DNA of 64,000 nucleotides, taken from Chelonoidis abingdonii. Taxonomy: Eukaryota > Chordata > Testudines > Testudinidae. Shown piece by piece: positions 11,180-23,392 of the stretch; the stretch's first letter is position 1; every line of letters starts with the position of its first letter. The notes beneath the pieces are model-generated. The model searched no databases. It saw only the letters and a program-made list of their open reading frames with translations, and was not told the origin of the DNA. The DNA lies in NCBI RefSeq assembly GCF_003597395.2, contig NC_133773.1:143610526-143674525 (forward strand), given 5' to 3'. Made by a program: the position numbers and the translations under genes.

Positions 11180-12008
11180 AAATGCCATACCGGGTCAGAC
11201 CAAAGGTCCATCTGGCCCAAATATCTGTCTACCACAGTGGCCAATGCCAGGTGCCCCAGAGGAGTGAACCTAACAGGCAATGATCAAGTGGATCTCCTCC
11301 TGACATCCATCTCCATCTGTCTGATGAACAGAGCTAGGGAACCATTCCCTTACCGCTCCTGGCTAACAGTCAATTTGTATGACATTAGCACAGAATTATC
11401 CAGTTCCTTTTAAACATGTTATATTGTCCCAGCCTTCACAACATCCTCAGGCAAGGAGTTCCAACAAAGTTACTATGCGCTGTGTGAAGAAGAACTTCCT
11501 TTTATTTGTTTTAAACCTGCTACACTATTAATTTCATTTGGTGACCCCTATTCTAGTTCTTGTATCAATGGGAATAAGTAAATAATTGCTTATCCTACGT
11601 TTCTCCACATCACACATGATTTATAGACCTTATCATATTCACCCCCTCAGTCTCCCTTTTCCAAGCTGAATCCTAGCCTCTTTAATCTTTCCTCAATATG
11701 CGACCCTTCTAAACCCCTAATCATTTTAATTGCCCTTCTCTGAACCTTTTCTAATGCCACTAAATATCTTTTTTGAGATGGAGACCACATCTGTATGCAG
11801 TATTTGAGATGTGGGTGTACCATGGATTTATATAAGGGCAATAAGATATTCTCAGTCTTATTATTTATCCCCTTTCTAATGATTCCTAACATTCTGTTTG
11901 CTTTTTTGACCGTCTCTGCACACTGCTTGGACATCTTCAGAGAACTGTCCACAATGACACCAAGATCTTTTTCCTGACTCGTTGTAGCTAAATTAGCTGC
12001 TCCCCTGA
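11180..12008 (-). mobile_element. CR1 LINE, 3' part of ORF2 and tail
   Basis: The minus strand keeps a frame of over 170 codons (its upstream part belongs to flanking sequence) with ANLATTSQEKDLGVIVD, VKKANRMLGIIRKGI, VHPHLKYC and RRAIKMIRGLEG. The 3' end lies near 11180 (complement ACCGGGTCAGACCAAAGG). It is better preserved than 9790-10805 and forms an inverted pair with it. It lacks the catalytic domain and is therefore inactive. Confidence 0.85.
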
Positions 12009-12349
12009 GCATGCTATGTTCCCACTCCTCCCCCTCCCTCCCAGAACTTGTTATACCATGAAACAGCTGTTTTGTGGCAGCAAGCGCTGGGAGGAGGAAG
12101 CGGGGATGTGGCTTGCTCAGGGGAGGAGGCGGAGGTGAGGTGAGCTGGGGTGGGGAGCTTGGCTGCCGGTCACCCACCAATTTTTCCCCGGGGTTGGAGT
12201 CAATGCCTATGAATACAGCTGAAATGCTTGACTTTTTTTTTTAAATGCTTCACTTGGTACATTCCTGATTGATCCAAATGGCCAGTACCAAGGGGAAATT
12301 TACTATGTTGTGACCACCTGACATTGTTAGCGTGATGTGAGATACAAAT

Positions 12350-13685
12350 CAGCCCATCACCAACACTGATATTTCTCCTCCACTCTGCTCCTCTAACCCC
12401 TCCACTTTCCCCATCCAATCTTCTGAGCTCTTTCACCTCCACTCTTATTCCCCTCCCTTTGTCTTCTCCTGAAGCTGTCATTTTCACTTTTCACAGTACA
12501 AGCATGCTTCAGCCTCTCCCATCTTAAGAAAACCCACCTCTGGAGCTCCACTTGCCCCTCCAAGTACTGCACCACCTCCCTTCCACCTCTAAGCTCATTG
12601 AATGCACTGTTTACAGTCTCTGTCTGGAGTTCCTCTCCTCCAATTCCCTCCCAGACCCTTTCCAGTCTGTCTAATGTCCCTGGCACACAACTGACAGCAA
12701 ATCACCAAAGTCACTAATGACCAATTCCCTAGCCAAAGATTAGAACCAGCACTCCATCCTTATCATCCTTGACTTGTCAGCCAACTTCAGCTCTTTCAGC
12801 CATGCTCTTCTTGAGGTCTTGTCCTCTCGGCTTCTGTGACTGCCCACTCCTGGTTCTCCTCCTACCTTTCTAATCACTCCTTCAGCGTGTCCTTGGCAGG
12901 ATCCGCCTCATTCTCCATCCAATTTTCTGTGGTGATTCCACAGGGTTGTCCTTGGTCCTTTTCTCTTCTCTTTCTACACTTCCTTTCTGGGTCCTCTCAT
13001 CCACACACACAAATTCAACTAACATCTCTAGGCTGATGACCCTCCGATCTACCTCTACTGCAGCCCAGTTTCCTTCTGTCTAAGCTAAAATCTCATCCTC
13101 CTGGATGTCTAGTCACCAGTTCAAACTCGACACAGCTAAAATAGAGCTCTTCATCTCCCCTTCCCACCAAAGCCCTCCATGCTACCTCCTTTCTCAACCA
13201 CCAGATGACAACACCACCACCCGGTCTGTCACTCAGGGCCATAATCCGGGTGCCATCTTCAACTCAGACCTCTCTCTCTAGTCCTCACATCCATCTTCTG
13301 TTTAAATCTTGCAGATTCCTTCTACATAATGCCTCTAAGACCCGGCTTTTGCGATCCATCCGCACAGCTAAAACACTCATACAGGCTGTCATCTCACATC
13401 TCGATCATCGCAGTCCCCTTTTCCCAGACCATCTCACCCTGCTCACATCCAGTGGTTAGTCTGCTCGTGTGCTGAGGCCACAGCCTATCATGCTGCTCAA
13501 TATGGCCTCCTCTCCTTGCATTCCTCGCCTGTCTGTCTCCATCTGGTGCCTTGTCTTATCCTCAACTTGTAAGCACTTTGGGGCAGGGACTATCTGTCCT
13601 GCATCTGTACAGCCCCTAGCACAGTGGAGGCCTGCTTCATGATGGGGGCTATTAGATGCTCCAGCAATACAAATAATGTCTAGGT
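12350..13685 (+). mobile_element. L2-like LINE, broken RT region and 3' tail
   Basis: The plus strand resembles an L2-clade reverse transcriptase: SWFSSYLSNHSFSVSLAGS, then IPQGCPWSFSLLFLH (the PQG block), then a downstream block reading FNSDLSL in a shifted frame near 13258. The 3' tail TGTAAGCACTTTGGGGCAGG...AATACAAATAATG is the same tail seen on the SINEs at 18270, 19520 and 47510. A deletion near 13450 removes part of the C-terminus. It is inactive. Confidence 0.65.
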
Positions 13686-14639
13686 GACTAGTACTGCATC
13701 GAGCCATGGAGGCCATTTTGCAATGACAATGCCCTCCATAACACGTGACCATTGCAATGAAGCCACCTTCAGTAACTGGTGCCCCCCACTGCAGGACCTA
13801 CCAGGGCTGCTTCTGTGTCTGTTCTTGCTGCTTCACTTTCTTTTGTCCCTTGGGGCTGGGTCCTTTGTGGAATTTCCTTCTTCCCCAAGGCCACAGAGTT
13901 GGAGAGGGGAGATGGGTGCATGGTTTCTAGGGCTCCTGGAGGTACAGAGGTATCATCCCTGGATCCGTGGGTGGCTAGGGGGAGGCATGGCCCATATGGG
14001 TCCTCTCTTTCCCCACACCCTCACTCTTGCTGTTCCTGAAATGATGATGTCAGCCTCACGTCAATGCCAATCTATGGTGACCGTACTGTGCACCTAGCTC
14101 CACCTACGCCCTTAGGCCAAGAATAGCTTTCCCTTCCCTGCTCAAGGCAGAAAATGCAGAGGTGTACTGGAGACTGGGGAGGGAGAGAAATGCAGAGACA
14201 GCTCTTCAGTGGGTGTAAGTCAGCATAACTTCGGTGAGGTCAACATAGCGATGATAGTTGACTCCAGTTGGGGATCTGGCCTATTGTCTCCAGTTGTGCT
14301 ATGCTGATTTACTCCTGCCAGACACCAGGGCTAGACACATTAAAAGGATTTGCATTTCCAATCTTGGTTGAACCTCGGACTCAAAACAGGTTAATAGTTC
14401 AGTTCAGGTTGAGTTTTAGGACAAAGGTTCAAATGGCTTATTTTATCTGAGCCTGTTTGTCCCTGTGTGTGCTAATGGCTCTGTTCACACAGTGCATCCC
14501 ACCTGTGAATCTGAATCTCACTATTATTCCTGTCTTGTCAGTGTTCCAGGTGCTTCCCAGGCCAATGGGAAGCCAAGGTCCTTACTTGGAAAAGCTTACC
14601 CACCGAAGGGCCAAATTTTGTCCCCCACACCCAAAGTAA
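13686..14639. other. no recognisable gene
   Basis: Overlapping open frames at 13684-14097 have no recognisable domain. The part near 14210-14280 has short repeat-like words similar to those at 2200 and 21650. Confidence 0.35.
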
Positions 14640-14845
14640 TGGCATCTAGCTCTCATACAGAGCTTTGCAGCAGGAGATCTCAGGGGGCTTTACAAAGAAG
14701 GTCAGTATTATCATCCCTATTTTAGTGATGGGGAAACTGAGGCATGGGGTGGCAAAGTGGCTTGCCCAAGGTCACTCAGTTGGCCACTGGCAGGAACAGA
14801 ACCCACAGTGCTTAATACTCCAGGGCACTGTTCTATCAGCCAGGC
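14640..14845 (-). mobile_element. MIR-type SINE
   Basis: The complement of MIR is clear: TTATCATCCCTATTTTAGTG, GGGGAAACTGAGGCATGGG, CTTGCCCAAGGTCACTCAG. Its upstream half (TTTGCAGCAGGAGATCTCAG) carries the L2-like side. The hAT MITE at 14846 has inserted into its edge. Confidence 0.7.
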
Positions 14846-15155
14846 CAGGAGTAGGCAACCTATAGCACATGTGCCAAAGGCAGCACGTGAGCTGATTTTC
14901 AGTGGCACTCACACTTCCCAGGTCCTTGCCACCGGTCCGGGGGGCTCTGCATTTTAATTTAATTTTAAACGAATCTTCTTAAACATTTTAAAAATCTTAT
15001 TTACTTTACAGACAACAATAGTTTTGTTATATATTATAGACTTATATAAAGAGGCCTTATAAAACGTTAAAATGTATTACCAGCACTTGAAACCTTAAAT
15101 CAGAGTGAATAAATGAAAACTCGGCACCCCACTTCTGAAAAGTTGTCGACCTCTG
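14846..15155. mobile_element. hAT-type MITE, complete with TSD
   Basis: The left end CAGGAGTAGGCAACCTAT and the right end, read in complement, CAGAGGTCGACAACTTTT form imperfect terminal inverted repeats. The flanks AGCCAGGC (14838-14845) and AGCTAGGC (15156-15163) match at 7 of 8 bases, the 8-bp TSD expected of hAT elements. It is non-autonomous, with an A/T-rich middle and no transposase. Confidence 0.8.
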
Positions 15156-18100
15156 AGCTAGGCTATGCTGCTTCCCAGAGATACCAGAAGGCACTATCTG
15201 CAGAGTAAGACGCTACTCAGCACAAGTTACAGGGACAAGGAACTGGCCCTAAAGAGCCAATGCAGAAATAAGGGGTCAGACAGAGAACCTATTACTCCTG
15301 CCGATGACCTGTTATTCACATGAGTAGGGTTGATGCCAGTCACCGCTCATCAAGGAGAGTCAGAGATTCAGAATCTGGCCAGAGGAAGGGAAAATGAGAA
15401 CTTCAAAGAGCAGTATGATGGAACGGAGAAGTTAAGACTTGCGTCTTGTTATTGCTGCTGGGCCTGATTTTCCTTCGGTGGCCATGAGCACCAGTGTAAA
15501 CTGAGTGGAAAATTCTACCCTACTGATGGGGTAGCAAGTAACATCTACTTTGTATGGGTCTTGAAGACAGGTCAGGCTATGCCTCCTACCGTAACTAACA
15601 GAAGACGGTACTACTTGTGACTGTTGAATAGAGTGACACCTGGCACCCTCCAGAAAGTCCTCTGTGGTGGACCAGGTGATTAAGCAGGTAGGCTTATCTC
15701 CCTGGCTGCGAAAGTGGATGGTCAGAGTTGTGTGGACAGCCTAGGGCACCACTTTGGGTGCAGTAGGACCTGCTGGCCTTCCACTGCACCCACACCTGTC
15801 TCCAGACATTCCCACATAGTCAGGCTACTGGATTCAGACAGGTCTGGATGAGAGAGCGAGAGAGACTCTGAGCAACTTTCCCTCACTTAAACCCAGTTCC
15901 CGCGGTAGTCATGACGTCAAGCAGCCTGTCCTCTGTGAACAAAGTCACCCATTGTGGCATCTCTTGTTCACTGTGCCACAGACAGTCCAAAGCTCCAACT
16001 GGCCTGATCAGCCACTCACCTGTTCACCAAAACCAAACCCATCAGTGATATCATCTTTCGAGTTCGAAGAGGACCAACAACACCACCACACACTTTGCAC
16101 AGGGACCAATGACAGCATAAGGTGCAGGGAAACAGAATTGGATCCAGAATCTTTAAATACATTGAGTCACATCTTTCCAGTAGGTGAAAAGGTTGGGGCA
16201 AGGGGAGGCAGGCTAGGTTTTATTGGCAGAGACATTGGAAAAAAAAACCTGTTTTCTCTGCGGGTTAAAATGAACTGATACTGGGATCCCTGAAAGCTGT
16301 GCAGGAGAGAGCTACTCTGGAAACAAAATAAGTAGTTAAATTATCCATGAACGTGGTGACTAGTTCTGGATCATTACCCCGGCAGCTGGCAGCCTCTCAC
16401 TCTTTGGCTTCTGAAGGAACTTCCGTAGAAAGGCCAGGGAGAACCAAATGGCAGTGGCCAGGACTCGAGACATGCCCAAAGAAGAGTAGATTAGGAATGG
16501 CTAGCAGCTGGGCCCACCATCAACCCAGCGAGAGAGATAGGGAGGCTGTCAAGGGTGGGAAGGGAAGGATTTAGAAGTGATTTTGATTTGACAACGAAAG
16601 GGACAGAATGAAAACCTAAAGAGGCTGAAACTTTTTTGTTGGGGAGAAAAGGCGGGAGGGGAAAACCACCGCCAAAATCCAGACCTGGCCAAGGTTCAAC
16701 TATTTTGAAGGGTGCTAATACCGAGAAGCTGGATTTACCAGGCATGAATTTCAGCCCTGAATTCTTTTCCAGAAGTTTCTCAGGGTCAGTAGACTTGGGC
16801 CAAGCGTTGGAGCACTTGACATTTGGCAATAAATCTGTGCGTCAGCAGCCTGGGAGCAAAAAGGAAAAGGCAAAACAAACCGTGTAATGAAAGAGGGATG
16901 AGCTCCATGCCTGGAGAAGAAGAGTTTGGAGCTGGAGAAACGAAGAGTGTGTGTGTGGGGGGGGGAACTGCGGCTGCCGGCGTCGAGAATGACCAGACTG
17001 GAGAGTGTAGAGCACACGGTGGGCGAGCCAGCAGAATGATCAATGGGTGTCAAGCACTAATGCTGCTGTCTGGAAGGAACTGGATGGTTAGTCCCATTGA
17101 GGGAGTGGTCCATAGGTCATGCTGACTTGGACGCGTGCCACATGCAAGTTATAAGACTAACCGTGTCTCCTGACTGAACTCACAGGGTCTTGGGTTTGGG
17201 GTTTTTTGTTTTTTTTTTTTTAAAATACAACAGAATCTCTGTTCATGCAGAGGGGGGTTAATGGATGAGCTCTCCAGCTGCAGTTATGGACACTGGTTGG
17301 ACTCAGGGGGTGTTTGCTTGGGGAATGATTGATGGCTCCTTTCAAGACACTGGGAACCTAAACCCCTTGTGAAAGAGGATGCACAAATCCAGGGGCCGTT
17401 AAGCAGGCAGGATCGAATCTAACCCAGCACAGGTGCGGGTTACAAATGTTGAGAACCAGTAAAAAAAAATCCCACCACTTTTCCTCATGCTGTCGCTTGC
17501 TGAGTAGGGCCTTTCATGTGTCAGCAGCCAATATGGTTTAGATCAGTGCTGACGGGGCTTTTAAAGAGACCGTTTTGTCTTGCTTTAAGTACTTAGATAC
17601 TTGTCTGAGGTTCCTCTAGCTAAGCAAAATCAGGCTGCAGGAGCATTACCATGGAAGGTGTCCGAGAAACAGCTGTGTGCAGGAAGAAGCTGTATGGGTG
17701 ATCCAGTGTGCAATGCTTGCCTTTGGATCAGTGCACAAAGTGCCTCCAAGTGCTACTTTGGAGATGCTGACCTGCTGAAGAAGCGATGTAACATGGATGC
17801 CCCTTATTAAAGATGTGTGGCACTTTTCCCAAGCACACGGCCATTTGTCCCACTGTTCCTTGAGGCCTTATATAGGATCCCCCTAAAATCCACCCCCCCT
17901 GCAATTTAAATTAGAAGCCATATAATTCATTTCACAGCTGTATGCTGCTGTGAGGTTTTGGAATGAGCTGTTAGACAGCTGCTGATTTCCACCCCAGAGG
18001 TGGCTGCATCTCCATGGTGCATGAGCTCAAATAGATTTGTCTTTTCACGAGACTGTCTTGCCTAATTGAGCCACTTATGGAGCAGAAACAATGCGCAGTC

Positions 18101-18269
18101 CGGTCTCCATGGGGTATTTCCACTATCCATGAACTCCCACAAAGACTAAAAAGCAAGTTAGTCTGGTCCCATAATTGGGTCCCAGAAGCATTTTGGTTCT
18201 TATTTTTTACACCTTGACTCCCTGCATAACAAGTGTCACTCACACACACTTCAGAGACTAGCAAGAGAG
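15156..18269. other. long stretch without recognised gene
   Basis: Many short open frames (for example 15952-16278 and 16491-16829) have no recognisable domain. A G-run lies near 16958-16967 and a T-run near 17207-17220. No named repeat is seen. This may be single-copy sequence. Confidence 0.35.
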
Positions 18270-18480
18270 GCAAGGTGGGCCAGTGGGTAGATCACTGCCA
18301 GGCTTTCAAAGGACTCAGGTTCTAGTCCTGTCTGCACCTCTTGCTTTGCCTTCCATTGTTCGCCTATTTCAATTGCAAGCTCTTCAGGACAGGGAGTGCG
18401 TCTTACCCTTTGAGTGTACAGCACCTGGCACAATGGACCCTGATTTCTGTCGGAGCCTCTAGGGGTTAATGTTAATAATT
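18270..18480 (+). mobile_element. MIR-like SINE with L2-type tail
   Basis: A tRNA-like start (GTGGGCCAGTGGGTAGATCA, TTCTAGTCCTGTC) is followed by the tail TTGCAAGCTCTTCAGGACAG...CAGCACCTGGCACAATGGACC. The tail matches the 3' end of the L2-like LINE at 12350-13685, as expected for a SINE mobilised by that LINE. Confidence 0.65.
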
Positions 18481-18489
18481 TTTAAGACT

Positions 18490-18790
18490 ATGATGGGACC
18501 ATCATGCTCAGCTAGCCTGACCTCCAGCATAGTCCGACCTCCAGCAAAGCCCATGCCTGAAAACCTCACCTAATAATTTGTGCAGCCAGTCCCTAATTTC
18601 TGTTAGAGTGACAGCATCTCTTTCAGAAAGACTGCAAACTATGGAGGATGCACCATGTCCCTAGGTGAGCCGTTCCAATGGTTAAATACACTTAAAAATT
18701 TGCATTCTATTTCTAGTCTGAATTTATCTAGCTTGTATTTCTCTTATATGGCACTTTTCATTCCTAGATCTGAAAACACTTTAGAAAGGA
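18490..18790 (-). mobile_element. old CR1 fragment
   Basis: The complement of a diverged CR1 3' region is visible (CAGCTAGCCTGACCTCC, AGCCGTTCCAATGGTTAAAT). No frame survives. Confidence 0.5.
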
Positions 18791-18796
18791 GGCCAT

Positions 18797-18877
18797 ATAG
18801 AATCATAGAATATCAGGGTTGGAAGGGACCTCAGGAGGTCATCTAGTCCAACCCCCTGCTCAAAGCAGGACCAAGCT
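18797..18877 (-). mobile_element. short CR1 3'-end insertion
   Basis: TAGAATCATAGAATATCAGG and CATCTAGTCCAACCCCCTGC are the complement of the young CR1 tail. It is very short and little diverged, and is inserted beside the older fragment. Confidence 0.75.
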
Positions 18878-19519
18878 ATGTACAACACCACACCCAGTGA
18901 GACCTGTGAACATAACTTTGCAGGCTGTTGAGTTTGTCCAGAGCCTCTGCCAGTGGCCTACACATACACAGAGAACAGCACTTCACCTCCATATCAGCTT
19001 TCACTTTGTATTTCAAGTAGAAGTTAATTAAATCATAATCCAGGCTAGCATAACACTAACAGACCCTGGTCGTCAGCAGGCAGGATAAAACCTGAGACCT
19101 CTGAAGCTTGGTCCACAAGTCTCTACTGCATTAGGCTGCAGAGCAGACTTGTTTTCTCTCTAAGTGGTCTCAGCACCACTAGACGGGACAGAACACCACA
19201 CCCAGGAGGTGTGTGGGTTACACTAGCAAACAGGAGACTTCTCGCTACTCTACTGGAAGTGTGCAGACTTCCTCTGACTGGCAGAGGGTCACTGGCTGCT
19301 GCACCACAGGAGAAATGAAGCACTTGAGCCAGAGGTGAGCATGTCAGCCAACGGTAATACATGCACATCTTGGATGTGTGACCTGCTCCAAAGCACCTTG
19401 GAGGGAGTGTCACTTACACAGCCTGAAATCGCTCCTCTCCCAGGCACTGTTAGTGTCACTGGCAGACTTACAAACAGCTAAGCAAGGCAACAGGAAGGAT
19501 GGTCTTGTGTGCAAGGCAT
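18878..19519. other. no recognisable feature
   Basis: No repeat family, exon or RNA gene recognised; the open frame at 19123-19413 has no visible domain. Confidence 0.35.
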
Positions 19520-19790
19520 GAGGCTACAACCCAGGAGCACTTGGTTCACTTCCTGCATCGAGTCCAGACTCCCTTTTTGACCATGGTCAACTAACTTCAT
19601 GGCTATATGCCTCAGTTTCCCCATCAGTGTAATAAGGGCAGTGATCCCCTCTACCTCTTGTCTATTGTGATGGTAAGCTCTCTGAGGACTGCTTCTTACT
19701 ACGTCTTTGTACAGCTCCTAGCACAACGGGGTCCTGATCTCCACTGGTGCTTCCAGGCACTCCCATACTATAATTGTTAAAATAAGACCT
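19520..19790 (+). mobile_element. MIR-like SINE with L2-type tail
   Basis: ATGCCTCAGTTTCCCCATCA is followed by GGTAAGCTCTCTGAGGACTG and CTCCTAGCACAACGGGGTCC. The order is core then L2-type tail, as at 18270 and 47510. Confidence 0.7.
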
Positions 19791-20134
19791 GGATCTGCTT
19801 CTAATGAAGTCAAGGGGGAGTCTTGTTTTGACTGCGCTGGGTGTTGGATCAGAACCTTAATGAGGGATAGTTCAGGAAATGTGCCTGGAATCGTTTCAGT
19901 GGCAGATCACCTGCTGTACCACAGTGCAGGCCTGTTAATGTGTGATACCATCTGTGAATTGAGAGGGCGTTATAACTGCACAGCGACTTTTGCTCAGAGG
20001 CCACCAGTGAGTAACACTGATGGAAGGATACAGTCAGCAGCAACAATCAACAGGGGAAAAAACGGGGGTGCTGAGCAACATATTGGCGTGCAAGCAGACA
20101 AGGAGAAAGAACAGCGAACGCGGGGTAATGAATT

Positions 20135-20375
20135 GAGAGGCAGTGCAGGCTAGCTGCTAGAGCACAGAGCTGGCACCCAAGAGATAGGTGTGGGGTCTGT
20201 TTTCAGCTTTGCTACTCAGTTGTGTTACCTTGGTCACATCTTAATTCCTCTGGTTTTGTCTTGTCTGTCTAGATTGTACGTTTTTCAATGCAGGGACTGT
20301 CTCTTACTCCGTCTATGGCAGGTGCCCAACACTGTGGGGGTCTCAATCTAGTTATTATGGGAATACAAAGAATAG
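20135..20375 (+). mobile_element. MIR-like SINE with L2-type tail
   Basis: The start GCTAGCTGCTAGAGCACAGA and tail TTTTTCAATGCAGGGACTGT, then GGTGCCCAACACTGTGGGGG, follow the same layout as the other MIR-like copies but are more diverged. Confidence 0.55.
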
Positions 20376-20399
20376 CAGCACACTGTCCTTCTGTAGAGT

Positions 20400-20610
20400 C
20401 TCCTCTAAGCATCTCAAAGTGCCTTCCAAACATTAAACCTCATCCCACCCCCGAGGCAGGTACTCGGTATAACAATGTGTGACCTCGGGGCTGTTGCTAG
20501 GCTGCTCCCTGTAGCAGCTCAGAATTCACAGCAGCTGTAGGGATGGAACTCAGATCCATACTGCTCTGAGCGCACAGGCCCTCAGCCTCTTCATCAGGAG
20601 GAGAATCACT
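20400..20610 (-). mobile_element. diverged MIR-like SINE
   Basis: AGCATCTCAAAGTGCCTTCC, CCCGAGGCAGGTACTCGGTA and GATGGAACTCAGATCC are the complement of a MIR-like unit. The middle is unlike the consensus and may hold an insertion. Confidence 0.45.
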
Positions 20611-20627
20611 GTATGCTGTATAGGGTC

Positions 20628-21487
20628 CATCATAAATAGATAGCTAAGGGTTATTGTTTCTTTCACCTGTAAAGGGTTAACAAAGGGAACCAAATACCTG
20701 ACCAGAGGACCAATCAGGAAACCGAATTTTTTCAAAGCTCAGGGACGAAATGTTTGGGTCTGTGTCTTTTTGTCTGGCTCTCAGCTATGAGAGGTTTCTT
20801 TCTATCTTCAAGCTTCTAATCTTCAGTTTCAAAGTTGTGAGTACAAAGGTAGCAATACAATAGGCTGTTATTGTTTTTTTGTATTTACATGTGTGTAGTT
20901 TGCTGGAATGTTTTAAATTGGATATCTTTTTGAATAAGGCTGTTTATTCATATTTTTCTTTTAAGTAATTGACCCTGTATTGTCAACCTGATACAGAGAA
21001 TATTTTTATGTCTTTTTTCTTTCTTTTTTATATAAAGCTTTCTTTTTAAAACCTGTTTAAGTTTTTCTCTGGTTAAGGCTAAGGAACGAAGGGAGGGGGA
21101 AATCTCTTTGTGTTAGCTTGACTAGGTTTGAATCTGCATAGCCTCAGGGGAAGAAGAAGGGGGGAAGGTAAATTGCCCTTTCTGTTTTGCATTCAAGAAG
21201 TTTAAGTACAGTATCGCCCAAAATAACCCAGGGAGGGGAAAGCTGGGGATGAAATAACAAGAAGACAAGGGGAGGAGGTTGTTTTCCCTTTCGTGTAAGA
21301 CTCAGAGCCTCTGAGTCTTGGGGTCCCCCAGGGAAGGTTTTGGGGAGACCAAAGTAAGCCAAAACACTGAAATTTTTGGCTGGTGGCAGTGATATCAGAT
21401 CCAAGCTGGCAATTAAGCTTGGAGGTTTCATGCTAGCTTCTCATTTTATAAACGCTAAGGTTCAAATCTGAGTAAAAAGCTACGACA
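20628..21487 (+). mobile_element. solo LTR of the Gmr1-like gypsy family
   Basis: This 860-bp block aligns by eye with the LTRs at 51626-52481 and 56031-56885: ATAGATAGCTAAGGGTTA, GGGTTAACAAAGGGAACC, CTGACCAGAGGACCAATCAG, and a late block CAGGGAAGGTTTTGGGG. It is bounded by the same 5-bp duplication, GGGTC, at 20623-20627 and 21488-21492. The terminal TG appears mutated to CA, and the right end is ACA. No internal region is present, so it arose by LTR-LTR recombination. Confidence 0.85.
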
Positions 21488-21492
21488 GGGTC

Positions 21493-22385
21493 TAAAACAC
21501 AGTAGAGCAGTTCTGATTCCACCCTGGAGAGGGCATGGGTGACACCCACCCACCAGTTATAGCAATATAATCATCCCTATTTTGCATGTGAGGTTGGGGG
21601 CTTGAGTCTCCTCTTATGTGCATGTACATCAGGATTATCCCCCCGCCATCTAAATCAATGGAGTTACTGCTTAAAACCAGGATGACTCCACTGATTTAAA
21701 TGGAGTTATTCCTGATTTTCACCAATGTGAATCCAGTATCATGAATAGGACTCAGGTCTCCCAACTCCCAGTCTGGGAGATTTTTAGTTGGGATGTAAAA
21801 TGACAGTCAGAAAATTAGTGCGAAGGGAGGGCATCTCCAGTGTGACCGAAGCACCATGAAGCACACAGGGCCCTGTTCTCTTCAGACAATCTATCCTTTG
21901 ATTTCCTTGGTGACTTGGTCCAGTGGATTTAAGAGAGGGATGAGTCTGCTCTGGGTTTAGCGCACAGGGGTCTTACAGATGTATCAGGACAAGTGAAATA
22001 CAACAGGAGAGGAGGGAGGCATGTGGCATAACTCCCACTAAGGGGTCTCAGCCCTGCGGTGTCACTTGTGTTTCATCAGCAGCGGGCGCAGGGGTCAGCA
22101 AGCAGCCTTGGAGGAGAGAGATCTTTACTCAGCCCTCCGAGAGGCAACAGCAACAGCCTGGTCTTGTGGGCCCCCCGCAGTCACAGCTAAGTGCCTCCTG
22201 CACCCGGATGCTCCTTCTCCGTGGCCAGCCTTCCTACCACAGCTTGTGCTAACATGGCATTCGAGGGAGGAGGTGGAGAAGAGGCGGGGGGGGACTTAGG
22301 GGAAGGGGGCAGAGCAAGGGCAGATGCTTGGGCAGGAAGAGGCGGGGGGTGGGTGAGCACCCACCCAGCAGAGGGGAGCACCCAC
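21493..22385. other. no recognisable gene
   Basis: The part near 21640-21740 has short words (TAAATCAATGGAGTTACTGC, CCACTGATTTAAATGGAGTT) typical of an unnamed degenerate turtle repeat. The rest is unassigned. Confidence 0.35.
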
Positions 22386-22591
22386 CCAGTTTTATAGAGA
22401 CAGTCCCAGTTTTGGGATTTATTTCTTATATAGGCACCTGTTACCCCCAACCCACTGTCCTGATTTATCACACTTGCTCTCTGGTCTCCCTAGTGGGGAC
22501 GGAGCCTGGGAGGAGCAGGGTTGGACTGTGGGCGGGGCTGACGGCACCCCAATGTGTCCCGATATTTTAGTATTGGGATCTGGTCACCCTA
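22386..22591 (-). mobile_element. two hAT-type mini-MITE pieces
   Basis: The stretch 22386-22493 is the complement of the element at 49227-49351 (ends TGGTCTCCCTAG, with TTCTTATATAGGCACCTG inside). A second piece at 22552-22591 ends CTGGTCACCCTAA. I read this as two overlapping or internally rearranged copies of one 125-bp family. Confidence 0.6.
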
Positions 22592-23389
22592 ATTTATTTT
22601 GGGACCATTCCCCAGTCTTGGAGCCAAATGTAACCCTGGTGCAAATGGACCCAGCCCCCACCGGCTCACTTTGCATGTCCACCACATGGCAAAGCAGCTC
22701 GATTTACTCTTCTTTAGCACCGGCACCCATTTCCTGACTGATTATACTCAGTGCGCAACTCACCCCACCATCTACATCCCTGCTGCCTTTGGCCTGCATA
22801 GCCCAGGTGGATGGGGATCCTGCGCCATGAATACCTACCCGGATCGCTCAGCCTGGAGACAGCCTTCACACCACAGAGCTAGCATCTGTCTCTCTTTGGT
22901 TTGGTTTGCATGTTGGACCCAGGTTCAAGGCGAGTTGATACCACAGGGAGGGAAGATCATTGTTACATTTTTAACATACTAACAATTCCTCTTTCTGCTG
23001 CACTCAGACAGCAGCAGCCTCCACTGAGCACGGTGCGTTTACTTAGTAGCAGGAAGCCTGACACCTGATGCTGTCTCCATGAAAACCCTTAAGTACATTC
23101 TAACAGTGGCCTTTGTTTATAGGCATAAATCATTCAACTCCCACTTTTCTCTAGCGAGGCAACAGCGAGTGTGGCAAAATTTGATTCCCGAGCCCAATTC
23201 GGCTCTCAGGTGCCCAGTTACTCCACATGTACACCAGTGTGACTGGAAGCAGATTCTGGCCTTCTTTGATACCCTCCGGCCAATTAGAAAACACATAGAC
23301 ATGCACTGAACAAAATACAATGTTGGCAAAAAAAACAAATGGGGATAAACTGCCCAGGAGGAAATTGAGGCTGGAAATTAGACGGTTTC
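22592..23389. other. no recognisable feature
   Basis: No named repeat or exon recognised; the open frames at 22599-22982 and 23079-23309 have no visible domain. Confidence 0.35.
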
Positions 23390-23392
23390 TAA

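Noticed and set aside
13684..14097. Possible exon or gene at 13.7-14.1 kb
   Set aside because: Three overlapping frames are open at once and none shows a domain, which suggests base composition rather than coding.
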